DNA from: Yamagishiella unicocca
Taxonomy: Eukaryota; Chlorophyta; Chlorophyceae; Chlamydomonadales; Volvocaceae
Assembly (NCBI GenBank): GCA_003116995.1
Contig: BDSL01000004.1
Coordinates: forward strand, 682,001-746,000
Direction: 5' to 3'
Length of the DNA: 64,000 bases
A program made the translations under genes and the position numbers. Each line of letters starts with the position of its first letter. Position 1 is the first letter of the stretch. Positions 1 to 12,151 of this stretch are shown one piece after another. The notes below the pieces were generated by a model that was not told where the DNA came from, did not search any database, and saw nothing but the letters and a program-made list of their open reading frames with translations.

Positions 1-90
1 GGATTGGGTTGGGTTGGGTAGGGTAGGCCCGGCCGGGTAGGCGTGGGTAGGCGTGGGTAGGCGTGGGTAGGGCTAGGTAGGGTATGGCGC
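1..90. repeat. G-rich short tandem repeat at left edge
   Basis: GGGTT/GGGTA-type units grade into three to four copies of a 10-bp unit GGCGTGGGTA (about 39-70). It is not the TTTTAGGG telomere repeat of chlamydomonads. It is probably an intronic or intergenic minisatellite. Confidence 0.6.
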
Positions 91-99
91 ATCGGCGGG

Positions 100-789
100 G
101 AGGGCCAGCCGGGGGGCCATCGAGGTGTCGTGCCGTTGTAGCCACGCGGTGGGAGTGGGGTCAAAGGGGGAGGGCTCGGCGGAGGTGTCGCTGCCTTGGG
201 TGGAGGAGGTGAGGCTATCAAAGACTGGCGGCCTTGCTTGGGCTTGCCGGTATCCTGCCCGTATCTCCATCCTTGCAAACCTCAGCAAAAGGAGCTGCTA
301 GAGCCCGCTGCAAGTAGCTGCCGCCGCTGCTGCTGCTTGTTGCCTGGCCTGTCACCCCAGGTGCTGGACCTGCCCTGGTTGGAGCTGGCGGGGGTGCGTT
401 TCGAGCAGGTGCGGAGGGTGGGAGGCTTTGGGCTCTTAGGGCATAGGGCTTTCGCCGCAGGGCATCTCGGCGCGGCTCTGCTGCCAATAATTCCAAAGCC
501 CTGTTCGAGCATCCTGATGACGAGACCACTCGAACCAGGGTCGGGTAAAACTGCCCACACCCCACATGTTTCGGCCTCTTGAGGGACGGCTGACGGCCGT
601 TCGCGCTGTGGGGCCGCCCGATCGCAGGTTCGCTGCATGTGCGCGGCGGTGGGTGGCCTTGACATCTCGATATACAGCCACGGCATTCTGTGCGGCGACC
701 TGCTGGCCCGCCTGGAGTGGGCAATCGACTACACCCACAAACAGATAGGATTCCGAAAGGGCGCGTTTGCGCCGTCGCTGACGGGCTAG
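100..789 (+). CDS. possible 3' end of an unidentified + strand gene (partial)
   Basis: Three open segments with good splice signals stay in one phase. The first is an open stretch ending at 208 before GTGAGG. The second is 361-408 (VLDLPWLELAGVRFEQ), flanked by CCCCAG and GTGCGG. The third is 628-789, entered from GATCGCAG and ending in TAG at 787-789. The last segment reads like real protein (GLDISIYSHGILCGDLLARL, then a basic C-terminus GFRKGAFAPSLTG). I do not recognise the family. The 5' part would lie left of the window. This model rests only on phase and splice consensus and may be wrong. Confidence 0.3.
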
Positions 790-1973
790 GTTCGACCTGG
801 TGCGAGGATTTCGAACATCGCCTGGGCTGCTTATCGCCCGTTTTTGAGGAGACATTTTTCTTGCATTTGGTGGCGGTTGATTTAAGACTGTGATCCGCAA
901 GCTTTGCCAAGATTGCGCCGGGGACTTGCGCATTGGTCACGGCATCGTTTGGAAGATCGAATTCAGCTGGAGTTCAGAATTTTACGGTCAGCTGCGAATG
1001 GCTGCGATGTGCGGCCAGCATCGTGTTGCGGCCGTACGAGGTGCTGCTTTCATCAGTTTCCGGGAGCCGAATCGCCCTTGTTTTGACAGGTTGGATGGAA
1101 GACGCGCTTGCAGCTGATGGCGTCTGATGGCGCGCGGCTGGCGGTGAGAACCCGAAGATTCGCGCCGGGTGCAAGCCAATGACGTGAGGCCGGCAATTAT
1201 TAACGCTGGTCACAGCCCTCAGAGCTAACCTGTTTTGGCTGCAATAAGAAAGCTCCTAGCGAGCCCCGACGTGCGCTTGGCCTTTTGGGGCAGTGAAAGC
1301 AGTCAGGGCCGGAAGTTGATGTATAGACGTCATCCTCTTTTCGTAGTGAAATCGCCGCTAAGCTCTACTATGCCAGCTACCAGTCATGTGCTGGATCAGC
1401 GCACACTGTGCAAAACGGTGTAGCCATAGTTGACGCGTAAAGACGTCATGCACGAGTAATGCACAAGCGAATTAGGACAAACCGTCCCCTGGGTCACAGT
1501 GAGCTATCGTCCTGCTGCGCGGCTTGCAGCCAGTCACCTAGCCTCCATCGGACTCCTGCCTGGCAATCCCTGTGAGTCAATCTTGCTTTGATTTGGCATT
1601 CTTTGGGGATGGGCGTACCCCAAAGCGACCCGCTCGCCGGCTGCTCGAATGGTATTCGCTCGCGCCGTCAGCTCGCTCGCTCGCATTGTTCTCGCGGGCG
1701 GAAATGCCAGCCGTACTTTTCGATGTCTCATTGCACTAGCTGCACTTAAGCAGGTCCATCCTGAGCACGTATGAGAGTAAGGGCCACAGCTCAAGCTCAA
1801 AGCGCTGACGACCACACAGACCTGCACAGCGCCCGCACATACTCCTGGCTCAGTCCACGACGCACAGCGCAACCACCCGCCGTCTCCCCTACCCTCCCAC
1901 CTTTCCCTACCCCACGTCAGCGCAAGCCACTGACTTGCACTCTCACCTGGCAAAGCGACGCGCATTGATCATC
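790..1973. other. intergenic, no supported gene
   Basis: Only short overlapping ORFs in conflicting frames are present, with no splice-consistent model. The last few hundred bases presumably hold the promoter and 5' UTR of the superoxide dismutase gene. Confidence 0.5.
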
Positions 1974-4718
1974 ATGGGCGCAGCCGATCGCCTTGTTGTG
2001 CACCTCTTCCTTTACGCCGGCTTCGCGGCTCTGGCGGCCGCTGCCGCCTGCTGCAGCCCGGGCGCTGCCGGCGCGGATGCGGCTCAGCTGCAGCAGCCGC
2101 GGGAGCAGCTGGCAGCAGCGGTACGTGTCCTGCTTGAAAATGGGGACGCAAAGTCGCAGCCGGCTGCACCACAGGTGAGGGGGCGGGGCAGGTTCGAGAG
2201 GTCGCGTGTGGTTGGTACGATGCCCCATGCCCGCCATGCTCCGGACTCCGAAATGGAGATCCGTTAGCGACCTGCCGCAGCCTGTGCTCTGCTGACGTGG
2301 CGCCACTAGCGCGGAGAACGATTAGTGCCCGGCTGTCCATTGGGCCTGCAGGGCGGACCGCTCATACTGGAGCCCCTGCCGTACAAGTACGATGCGCTCG
2401 AGCCCGTCATCTCCTCGAAGGTGGGTGAACGCGCGCGGGTGCGTAGGCCCACCTGTTTCGGCATGCACACCATGCTCCCGCGCGGACAAGTGGGTTGTTC
2501 CGCCTCGAGGCGGAGTCGAAGTTCAAAGCGATTGTCGAAGTCCTCATCCTTATTTGGCTTACGCACATAAATGCCCTTGACCTAGCATTATGGTTGGCCC
2601 GCACAATCGGTACGCGAGGGATTAGCCGGGCTGAACGGATGGTACGTCATTAAAGCTCGCCGAACCATCAACCCCCAGCCTTGTACGCGTGTAAATCGAG
2701 CCCGGCCTCCAACAACCCTGGTCCTGCCGTACCCTTATACTCATATGATGGCGGCAGATCATGGAGCTGCACCACAACTCGCACGAGGCGGCTTACGTCA
2801 GCAAGGGCAATGCGGCGCTGCAGCAACTCGTCCAGCAGTCCAGCGGCATCGACGGCAACAGACCCGGCAACGCCTTCGCCGGCTTCAAGGCCCTGGCCGG
2901 CAGCGACAGCACGCTGCGGACCAACATGACGCTTTCGGAGATGCTGATACAGGTACGACGTGTACGACACCTGGTGAGACGCACGCAGGCTTGGGAAGGG
3001 GCTCCCTTGTATCCAGGCAGGGCCTGCAGCCTGGGCTATCCTTTGTTTTGAATAAGGCTTTCAGAGGCCTAGCAACGCTGCAAAGCAGCACCTGACGCCA
3101 ACGAGCCATACCGCGTTGACTTCTCCAACCCATATTGATAGTGCTCCGGTTGCCTTTCCCGTCTTCAGGTTGGTCGGGGCACGCTCGACTCCAAGACCGA
3201 GGAGGCCATTCGGAACAACGGCGGGGGGCACTGGAATCACCAGCTCTTTTGGAAGGTGAGTAACTGGACAGAGGCTCCGTGTATGTGGAAACGGTCGTTT
3301 GCCCCGTGTGCGGCAGTACGTCACGCGCAGCCTTGTACCCGGATTAACCCAATCCCGTATCCACTGACAAACGTGGCCTATGTTTAGTTGCTACATCTCC
3401 AAGAGCGGGGTGAAGCACAAAGAGCTCCATAGGGTCTGCGCATGCCGAAGCGCGGCGGCGCTAGGGAGCTGCAGGAGACAAGGGATGCGCACCACGTGGT
3501 CCAAGGGGCGCATGGACCCACGCCCGCCTGCGCTACAATGACAATTTTCCGCTCACGGCTCCCTTGTGTCATCCCGCGCCTCGCCCCCTGGTGCCAACAG
3601 GTGATGGCTCCCCCTGGCTCCGCCAACAGCTCCCGCGACAACATCTCACCCCAGCTGCAGCAGGCCATTAGCAGCGCCTTTGGAAGCGTGGATGAGATGC
3701 TGGTGGGTAGTAGTAACTGTTACAGCGGGTTACAGACCAGAAGGTAGAACCATCGGGCACATCGCCTGAGTGTTTTGGGGGAGCCGAGGGGGTTTTAGCG
3801 GCTGCAGGGAGGGCTGGCAGGTTCCGAGGGGCACCACTAGATGGGCCCGGCCCCTCTCGTAATGAACACGCCCTTGTACCCTCGAGCCGAAGATCACATC
3901 GCCCCGTCACGCCGTCCTCACCACCGCCAGGTGAAACTCAAGCAGGCCGCGGACAGCCGCTTTGGCAGCGGCTGGGGGTGGGTGTGTACATCGGATGGCG
4001 GCGCGCTACGAGTCCTCAGCACCCCAAACCAGGACAACCCGTTGATGGCGGTGAGGCTGTGGGGCCTGGGTTACGATTCTGCTGATGGCTGATGGCTGAG
4101 GCGATGCAGCCCATGCTTTTGCCATTACTACACCCTTTCTGTGCGTTTTGCCTGCGACCCCCCCATCTTGAATTTCATGGCCCCAGACACAGCCGGAATA
4201 CAGCTTTGCACGCCGCCCTCTGCAACGTGACGCTGATCTTGCCGGTCCCCCGCCCCCTGCCCCGCTCCGCAGGTGGTCCTGCCCGAACCCTGCGTCCCCA
4301 TCCTGGGCCTGGATGTGTGGGAGCATGCCTACTACCTGCAGTGAGTGGCCGACCTGTTGTTATGTGTAGTGGTGACGCAGGGATATATGTCAATGGCGGA
4401 CGAGGGCTGGTGGTAGCAATACGCACGGCAGATGTCCCAGGCGGGTTGCGGACTGTGAGCCCGGGAAGCAGACGGCTTTGGGAAACGGACGGCAAGGCGT
4501 GACAGACCTCTGAAGGCCCGTAGGCAGCGCCCAAAACCTGACTCGTCCCCTCTTCTGAAATACCCTGTATCGCGCCCCCGCACCCCATGCACAGGTACGG
4601 CCCCAACAGGTCTCAGTACACGACAGCATGGCTCACCATTGTGAACTGGAAAGAGGTCAGCGCCAACTACGACGCGGCAGTGCGGGGCGAGCTATCCGCC
4701 ATTGGCACCCCCTACTGA
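1974..4718 (+). CDS. MSD: manganese superoxide dismutase with N-terminal signal sequence
   Basis: Converts superoxide to O2 and H2O2. Eight exons close in phase to 321 aa: 1974-2174, 2352-2420, 2758-2952, 3169-3255, 3601-3702, 3931-4050, 4273-4340, 4595-4718. The four metal ligands are visible: His95 in [13 protein letters not shown], His179 in [11 protein letters not shown], and Asp272 and His276 in [12 protein letters not shown]. The active-site Tyr of the first motif (Tyr103) is also present. Gly at the position before GGHWNH, and the later PNQD, are of the Mn rather than the Fe type. The first exon (residues 1-67) is a basic start followed by a hydrophobic, Ala-rich run ([18 protein letters not shown]), which looks like a secretory or membrane signal rather than a typical mitochondrial transit peptide. 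The region between the first two ligand motifs is longer than in bacterial enzymes. A TGTAA motif lies at 4995. Confidence 0.95.
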
Positions 4719-4994
4719 TGGCGCTAATACCACAGCCCAAAAGTCCACGTAGCGGAAATATAAATGCTGATATAGTGGAAACTCATGCCACGTGATCACG
4801 TTAGGGGGCGCGCGAGCGACGGTGCATGGGACCAGATGGGAGCCGCTTGATGTTGCCAGCAGTCTTGGTGGGAGGTATGGAGAATGGTGTCGTCTGGTAA
4901 CTTTTGGCTCCGGCCGGACTTACGGCGTTCTAGGCCACACCTTCGCTCGCCGCGTCGATTCTGGCTCCTCACGGTGGCTTTGAGGCGTGCCTGT

Positions 4995-4999
4995 TGTAA
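4995..4999 (+). terminator. TGTAA poly(A) signal of the superoxide dismutase gene
   Basis: TGTAA, the usual poly(A) signal in volvocine algae, lies 277 bp after the stop codon. Confidence 0.5.
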
Positions 5000-6351
5000 T
5001 CGAATATAATCTGACCGCATAGCTAGTCATGGACTTGCGGCATACGGGATTGTAGGGACTCCGAAACTGTGGGGGCCGAAGGCGGACTTCAAGGTTTCCC
5101 GCCTCATATCGCCAAGTACAGGAGGCACTATTGGGTGTCGACGCGCTGCAGTTCCATTCAACAAGGGTATAGGAAGTAACTTTGTTGCTGAACGTTTTCG
5201 CCCAACGTCTTATTCCGTACTGAGCTTGCCGCACACAATCTTTACTTCGACTCCCCATTGGCGAGTGGAAAGTTTGTAGTCTTTATTCTACCTCTACCAG
5301 GCAATATCCAGCGGTCTACAGTGGGCCATTAATCAAAACAACAAGCTGAAGGGGGGCTTGCACACCCGCCGCAACGACCGAACCGCTAGGGCTACCCCAG
5401 GCGTGGCCTGCTTCCAAGGTCTCGCTTTTCCTTTAGCGACTAGCCTACTGACCTCGTGTGTGAGAAGATAGGCCAAGCTGGCGCTGGGCCGCTGGCGGCA
5501 GCCTGATGGGCTGCAAATAATGATTTGTTTGTGGCTTCATGGCGGCAAAGGATCGGACCCTTGCTTCGCCCTTTTGCCTAAAGCCGCGTACTAGGAGCAG
5601 ACTATTTGAAGACTTGGGCGCTTGCTGCAGCAGGTGCGACCGACGCGCGGCGACGCACACAAGACGGTACCTGGATGTTCCTAATGAGCAGTGAGGTTTA
5701 ATGGTCATACTGCAAATAGATCCGGCCACTTATTTGCCTGGTCCGAGGGATGCAAGCTCCTGGGCACTGCCTGCGTACCAGGATCCGCGGCATCACGAGT
5801 AAAACCCCACACGCCTGCCGGCATCCTCAGCACGAGGATTATACTCTCAGCCACATCGGCGCAGTTACGTTGCATTTGAATGCCCGCGTTGCATTTCGAT
5901 GCCCTGTGCCACCCTTACCCTGTCCCAGGTTTGAGTAAACTGTCGTCTACCCTGGCGTCAACTTTGAGGCTACTGGATCGAAGCCACACGTTATGGTGCT
6001 GAAAGAGCAACAGCTAAAGCCTGCCCTACTATTGGCCGCCGTGGCTGCAGCAACACAAACTTTTTGCATCCTGTGGAACCGCGTGTGAGGTTATCTCTTG
6101 GGATACCGCTGCCATTTCCATCCTGCGGCGTGGACGGGCCGCCAGCGCCCCACCTTTCAGCGGTCACCGCTAGGCGGCCACTGTGCTGAAAGGGCGCTGC
6201 CACTCGCAGCAACGTCGCTTCCAGGAAGCCAGCTTCCAGACTTCGCTACCCCTCTTGGCCTAATCCTGTGTGGGATTCGCGCCTGGCATATCTGTGCAGC
6301 CTGCTTGGGCAATCCATTGCAATCTGATCCGCAGCCCGAGGAAGCTGAGTA
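5000..6351. other. intergenic / 5' flank of the first SPL-like gene
   Basis: No gene is supported. An open stretch beginning with ATG at 5993 (MVLKEQQLKPALLLAAVAAA) ends at a GTGAGG donor at 6085. It is hydrophobic and could be an upstream exon of the next gene, but its end phase does not fit any acceptor I could find for the exon starting near 6352. Confidence 0.4.
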
Positions 6352-9300
6352 ATGGAAGTGTTGGGGCCACTTGCGGAGCTTCCAGCGCTGCTCACCGGAG
6401 GGCAGCAGCAGCACGGCCCGCCTCATTTCCTCGACGCGTCGGCTCAGGGCCCCACGCCCTCGTCATCTTCATCGTACCGCCGACACACTCGGGTGGTGAG
6501 CGCTGCGCTCAAGCTTCACGGCGTAGAGCCCACCGACCTGGGTCCCGGCTACGAGCAGCGCATCGAGGCACTGCTGGCGGACAGGGGGCTGCAGCTGGAG
6601 GCGGTGTACGTGCGCCGGGGCTGCGTCGATGTGGTGAGTGGCAGTGGCTGGGGTGCAGGGCTGAGAATGGGTGGCCTAGGGTAATGGCGTTTTGCGCGGG
6701 GGCCACCGCGCGCACGTCGCTGTGCTTCAAGTGTCCCCTATGGATCTCAGCTGCAGTGCACTGACGTCGAGGCACGCGCCATGTGCAGGTAGTGGAAGCG
6801 CGCGACTGGTCATCTGAGCTTGCCGCCGCAGCCGCGTCTTCTGGGCACTGCTCCAAAGCGGTCTCCCCTCGCAACATGGGCTCCCCGATCGGCAGTGCGC
6901 CGAGCAGCTTCACTAGTGATACCGAAGCCGCGCGCCAGGCCGAGCTGCTGGCTGCTGCCGCCTCGTCCGCTTGCGCCCCAGCGATGAACTCCCCGTGGAC
7001 GAGCGTGAACCGCGCTACCACTGTGGACAACCACAGCACGAGCGGAAGCAGCCAGCTGCGGTCAGGCTCTAGCGTTGCGGGCGGGTGCTTGGACATTGGG
7101 GATATCATCCAGGCGCTGCAGCTGCCGTCATGCGAGGAGCTCCTAGATGCCGAACACCATATCTTCGAGTACGGCTCACCGACGCCCTTTGACAGGGCGC
7201 AGCAGGCTTCCATGGCCGCTGAGGGCCCTGCAGGGAGCGAGGGCGGAGAGGCGGTCCGCAGCAGTCCGGCGGATATTGGTGCCGATGCGGGCGCGGGTCC
7301 GCTTCTGCCGCATTTCTCCGACTGGGCAGGGTCGAATCCGAATCCAGCCGCGCCCACCATAGCTTTGGTGCGGCCACGAGTGCTGGCCATGCCACCCCGG
7401 CGCACGCACGGCGCCAACCCCAATTCCGGCCTCATCCCCAGCACCAGCGCCAGTCCGCTGCGTCCCACAGACCTGGCGCAGCTCACCGTGTATCTGTCTA
7501 CAAACCCTAACACTGCGGCGTCGTTGGAGGTCGTGGTGCGTTCGCAGGGCAAATACCTGCCTGCCTCCACGACGTTTGAGGTGGTGGCGCTGACAGGCGT
7601 GCAGTCAGAGGCCAACGGGGCGGGTGATGGAGTGGCGGGGGCTGTTCATGACAGCGCATCTGGATCTGCGGGGCCGAGCCCCATGGGCGCAAGAGAGATA
7701 ACTGCGTGCAGCATTGTATTGCACGGCCTGCCTCCCTTGCCGGGGATGGTGTTGGTTGAGGCAAGGCAGGCGGGGCAGCCTCGTGGGGCGGCGATGCCGG
7801 TGCTGCTGGTGGACGACCCAGGGGTCGCTGCCGAGCTGCAGACCGCCGTTCAGAGCTGGAGTGGCGACCTCAAGCAGCTGGAAGACATGTTTATGGACCT
7901 GGGCTGCTTCGTGCACCACGCCCCCGCAGCCATCCTGTCCCGAGGGCCGGGACCCAGCAGCCCATCGCTGCCCACGGGCTTCTTCCGCCACATGCCCGGC
8001 GCTGCAGACGAATCAACGATGGCGTCGTTTACGGAGCTGATGCGCGCCCGGCTGGTTTCCATGGGGCTGCACTTGCTGTTGTGGTTCTCCACAGCGCCCG
8101 CTAGCTGTCCGCTCACCGTTTCACGATTGAGGGCGGATGTGGTGGCGTTGGGGGCAGGAAGTGGGGTGGCCAACGTGGCGCTGTCCAATGCCAGCCAAGG
8201 CATGGAGGGGGGCCCGGGGCTGCCCCCTGCAGTGCAGCCGGACGTGCGCGTGGACGACGTCCGGTGCGGCGATATGGATGCCAGCGAAAGGCAGCGCGAC
8301 GCAGACCTGCTGCTGGTGCCTCTGGCGCTGGGAAGGACAGCAGCCGGCTCCGAAGCCGTGCACGTTGCGCAGGACGCCGCTGCCGCTGCCGCCTTGGAAC
8401 GGGCCCGCCATGTCATTCGTAGTGCCAGCGCATGTGCGGCATGGGGTGTAGGTGCGCCAGGCCCGCCGGCGGCGGCCAATCGTCCAGCGCCAAACGATGC
8501 AGTGCGCTACGGGCCAGCACCACAGGCCCTCGCTGCGCATCAGGACGACCCTTCGCTCGTCAAAAACGCAGTGTGCCCACAAGGCGATCACCTGCCGCTG
8601 CTGCCCGGCAAGACAACCCCTCCGGAGGAAGGTACCGCTATTGCGACACCTTCGAGCCCAGCTGGGCGCCTCCAGCATCCTCATCTAGTCCGACAGGCCC
8701 ACCTGGCCATGGACGCCATTCGGGTCATGCTATCCGGCTGCGCCGACGCTGGCTACCGGGCGTACGTCGTCGAATGCAGCGAGCAGCATGCACACGCAAT
8801 GTGAGCGCGGGTGGGGTGTCGGCTCCTGGCACCGGTACCTTGCTTCTGTGCTGGACGTCTGGCGCATACCTCTTCCTGTCGCTCGCACATCGTTGTGCAT
8901 TGGGCCGTAATATCAGAACCCGTGGGCTGTAATGTCAGACCCCATGGGCCGTGCACGCGCGAGCCAATGCCATCTGCTGTCTGCTGCCGGCACAGCGTAC
9001 ATGTTGCACCATGTAGTGTCTCCCGCCCCGCGGTGGCATGGTGGCTGTGCGTATCACACGGCTTGCTCCTTTTTCGTCTGTACGGCCTTGTTTGCCCCCT
9101 ATGCAGGCACGCCCTCGTCTCTGTCGGTATCCTCGTGATCCTCGCGCGCTCGTTCCAGGGGGAAACGAGCGGCGGCCCGCCGCAGGCTTCGGACGATGTG
9201 GCACACCTCCAGGGACGCGACAGTGCCACATTTGAGCGGATGTCGCTTGTGCCAGCCCTGATGGCTTGGTCGCCTTACATGCTGACCGGCCTGGGGTGGC

Positions 9301-9958
9301 TGCCCTTGCGAACGAACAGGCCAGCATGGCTCCGGGTGGTGGAAAACAGCATGACCATGCGGTTGGTGTGCCACACAGTCGCATGCGCCATGATAGGCTA
9401 CCTGGGCTTCCCACACTGGTCATACATGGAGACGTATCAACTGGGATTCACGGTCTTCATCGGCGACGCCATTTTGTCCACAGGGACCAGCTTGGTGAGG
9501 GCTGCGCGGGGTCCCCCGGTCCGGTCGCAAGCGGATCTGAATGGGAGAGCCTTCGGAGCGTTAGCAGGGTCCCGAAAGTGCGCTATGCTCCGCTGTACCA
9601 CATGGTCGTGTCGTCTTACTGTTGCACCAACCCGCGCCTGAGTTTTTCGCTAACCGCTTGCGTTACTTTTACCCCTATCTTAAGTCGTGAGGCTTCATGA
9701 AAAGGTGACAATCCGGACGCTAAACCCCGTGTGTACGTGCAGGTTGACCCCATCTTTGCCCTTGTGCATGCTCTCGTGAAGATACCCGTGATGGCGCGGC
9801 TGTGGCTGGCCTTGGGAGCCCCCTATGGCGTTGCTGTTTCCACCGCCAGGGCAACGGTGTTCTCGCTGGTGGCTCTTGCGACGAACCTGCTCTGTCACGC
9901 CATGCTGCGGTCCTTGTACACAAACCGAAAGCGGCGGCTTCACTCCAAGGCCGAGTAA
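6352..9958 (+). CDS. SPL/SBP C-terminal-like multi-pass membrane protein, paralogue 1
   Basis: Four phase-consistent exons give 965 aa: 6352-6633, 6789-8800, 9107-9494, 9743-9958. The region around exon 1/2 (GYEQRIEALLADRGLQLEAV, then RRGCVDVVVEARDW) resembles the conserved segment of plant SPL1/SPL7-type SBP-box proteins that ends in an IRPGC motif. Further SPL-like blocks follow in exon 2: VVRSQGKYLP, GMVLVEARQAGQ and PVLLVDDPG, then a helical block (QLEDMFMDLGCFVHHAP). No SBP zinc finger or ankyrin repeats are seen. The last two exons encode about five to six hydrophobic segments, for example HALVSVGILVILA and LVCHTVACAMIGYLGF. Its paralogue at 12496-18157 has the same last three intron positions and phases. 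The start is uncertain: TGA at 6346-6348 closes the frame just upstream, so 6352 is the first ATG, but an upstream exon encoding N-terminal membrane segments may be missing. Function unknown. Confidence 0.8.
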
Positions 9959-10085
9959 GAAAATGTTGTATGCTAGGTGTGCACGGCCACATGTAGCATC
10001 AGTTCGGACTGCGGCCACAGAGGTAGGGCCATATTATGCTTGAGGGGCCTCTGCTGAAGTGTTCCAGACCGAAACGAAATTGGAC

Positions 10086-10090
10086 TGTAA
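10086..10090 (+). terminator. TGTAA poly(A) signal of SPL-like paralogue 1
   Basis: TGTAA lies 128 bp after the stop codon at 9956-9958. Confidence 0.45.
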
Positions 10091-11715
10091 TAATCATACT
10101 CGCTGTTCTCGCCCGCGAGCGCTCGCGGCAAAGCGTGCGCATATGCACACGTGCCGTACGAATTGTTAGGATATGGTGCATACATTGGGCGAATCTTTCT
10201 CCGTACCGCGAGCGCTCTTCGGTCCAGTCGCGTGCGGGAAGGTAGTGAGGCGGACTTCGCTGTCAGGAAAAGGTTACCGTGTGGTCAGGCTGTCAGGTCG
10301 GGCGCGTGTGTTGGAAAGAAGTTTTGTGCCCGCACGCTGTTAGCGTGTGGCAGTTAGGACTGGCAGGAGAGTACCCGGGAAACCACTGGACGGATTCGGT
10401 GTTTTGGGTCCCAAGAGAAAAATGTCAAATTTCGGTGTGCAGGACGCGATGACCCCCAATAACGCGATGCATACCATAAAGCTATGAATAGTCCCATTAG
10501 TGGTGCAGGTTGTTGAAATTGAGCATTCCGTGTACGTGGTTTGGGGGCGGAAGCGTCCATCCAGTTCTGATGCTCGTTGCTTTTGTTAATTTACCCTTCT
10601 GGTTGCACTCGGTTACCGATGGCAAGCTTATGGTTGCGTGGTTTGGGCAGGTGAAGGCATGCTCGCATGTCCGGCACAACCTTTCATTCAGTATGGTGTT
10701 CTGCGTGCGCTGATTCTGTATGGTATTCAGCGTGCGCTGAATTTCGACACACAGGTAGGGGTTCGCAGCGTGGTTGCTGTCCAGTTTTGTCGTATGGGCA
10801 GGGGAAAGGGTGTGGGCAAGGGAAACGGCATGAAGGCGTCCATCGGGGAGCTTCTCCGGAGCAGATGGTTCGTTCGACCCAAGTGCGGGCTGTGCCTGAA
10901 TTAACGCGCGCGGGGACGCTCTCTCTGTCATGGGGCGAGTGGCTGGGTGCGCTAGTTGTAAAACTAAACGACCGTTGGGACTCGTGTGGCTCTCACCAAG
11001 TCCTGTTGTTGTACTTATTACAGTGGGCTCCAGACCTTAGGTAGAGCCATCGTGTAATCGTTACAGACGCCTGTATTAGTAACTGTTACAAAGGGTCCCA
11101 ATCCATGAGGTGTAGTCATACTGTTGCCGTGTGTTCTTTTCTTCTCTCTTACTGCGCTGTCTCCTTTGCAGCAGCACGTCTGTCCGCAGACACTAGAGCA
11201 GTCCCGCAGCTTACGCTGGCATGCCCGTATCCCTGTTGGTCGGGTCCTAGGATTCTAGCACCGGGTTCTTATAATAAAGACATGCCAGTCGGTATTGTGT
11301 GGGGCTTGGCTTGTTGGGTTTGGGGCTAGGGTCAGGAAGGCTCGGGTGCGCGAAACGGCGTGGCAGGACCAGAAAGGACGGTACCCTGAATTGTTTGAGG
11401 TGACGCCGCACCCTGCCGCACGCTCGCTGGTTACTTGGTACCAACGGGTGCAAAGTCGCCTTCACTTGCACAGTCCACGCAACCTAAGCGCTTCGTCACA
11501 CGTTACCAGGATGATATATGGAAGGCAGGCATCTAGACCTCATGAGACCATGCCATGCGCCTATCGTGTGCCAACCTTCGCCTTCACCAAGCAAGGTATT
11601 CGTGGGGGCATTCTGCAAAGGGAGCAGGACGAAGCAGGGCGCATCGATGGGCCCGCCCCGCAGGCCCCGCTACCGTAACTGCGACTTTGGGTACACGGCA
11701 ACGCTGGCAGCATAG

Positions 11716-11765
11716 GGTGAGCAGTAGGGAGCAGTAGGGAGCGGTAGGAAGCAGTAGGGAGCGCA
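11716..11765. repeat. 10-bp tandem repeat (AGCAGTAGGG)
   Basis: About four to five copies with single-base variants, in the spacer between the SPL-like paralogues. Confidence 0.7.
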
Positions 11766-12151
11766 TAGGGCAGGCGTTCCACCATGAATCGCTGCAGGTT
11801 GTTCTCTTATGTCGGGGCCCCGCCCCCTTGGTCGCGGCGGTGTTTTTTGTTTTCCTGTGCATTTTTTATCCTCTGTTGGCTGCTAGCGCCGACTAGCGCT
11901 GGTTTCTCGTACCGTGAGGTCTCGGTTTGAGCCCCTCTCTTGTTCTAGATGTACCCAGACTTGGGGGGAAAATGTGACATCTTGTACCGGGTACAATCAG
12001 CATGTAGGGAGTCTGCATCGCTCGACTGAGGCTGACTCGTCCTCTTGACTCCCTTTGGTTGCAGGGGCTGCGATTTATTTTCATGTGACCCCCCACGGCC
12101 TAGCAAAGGTCAAAGGATTTTCAGAAATGCACTGTGAGCTTCTGTGCCGCA

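Noticed and set aside
1..90. Telomere at the left end
   Set aside because: Units are GGGTT/GGGTAGGCGT mixtures rather than a uniform TTTTAGGG or TTTAGGG array, and genes follow immediately.
218..940. 240-codon open frame on the minus strand
   Set aside because: Arg/Pro/Ser-rich shadow typical of GC-rich DNA; it conflicts with the better-spliced + strand exons and shows no domain.
6509..7615. 368-codon minus-strand open frame
   Set aside because: Antisense to the large exon of SPL-like paralogue 1, which has homology and phase support on the + strand.
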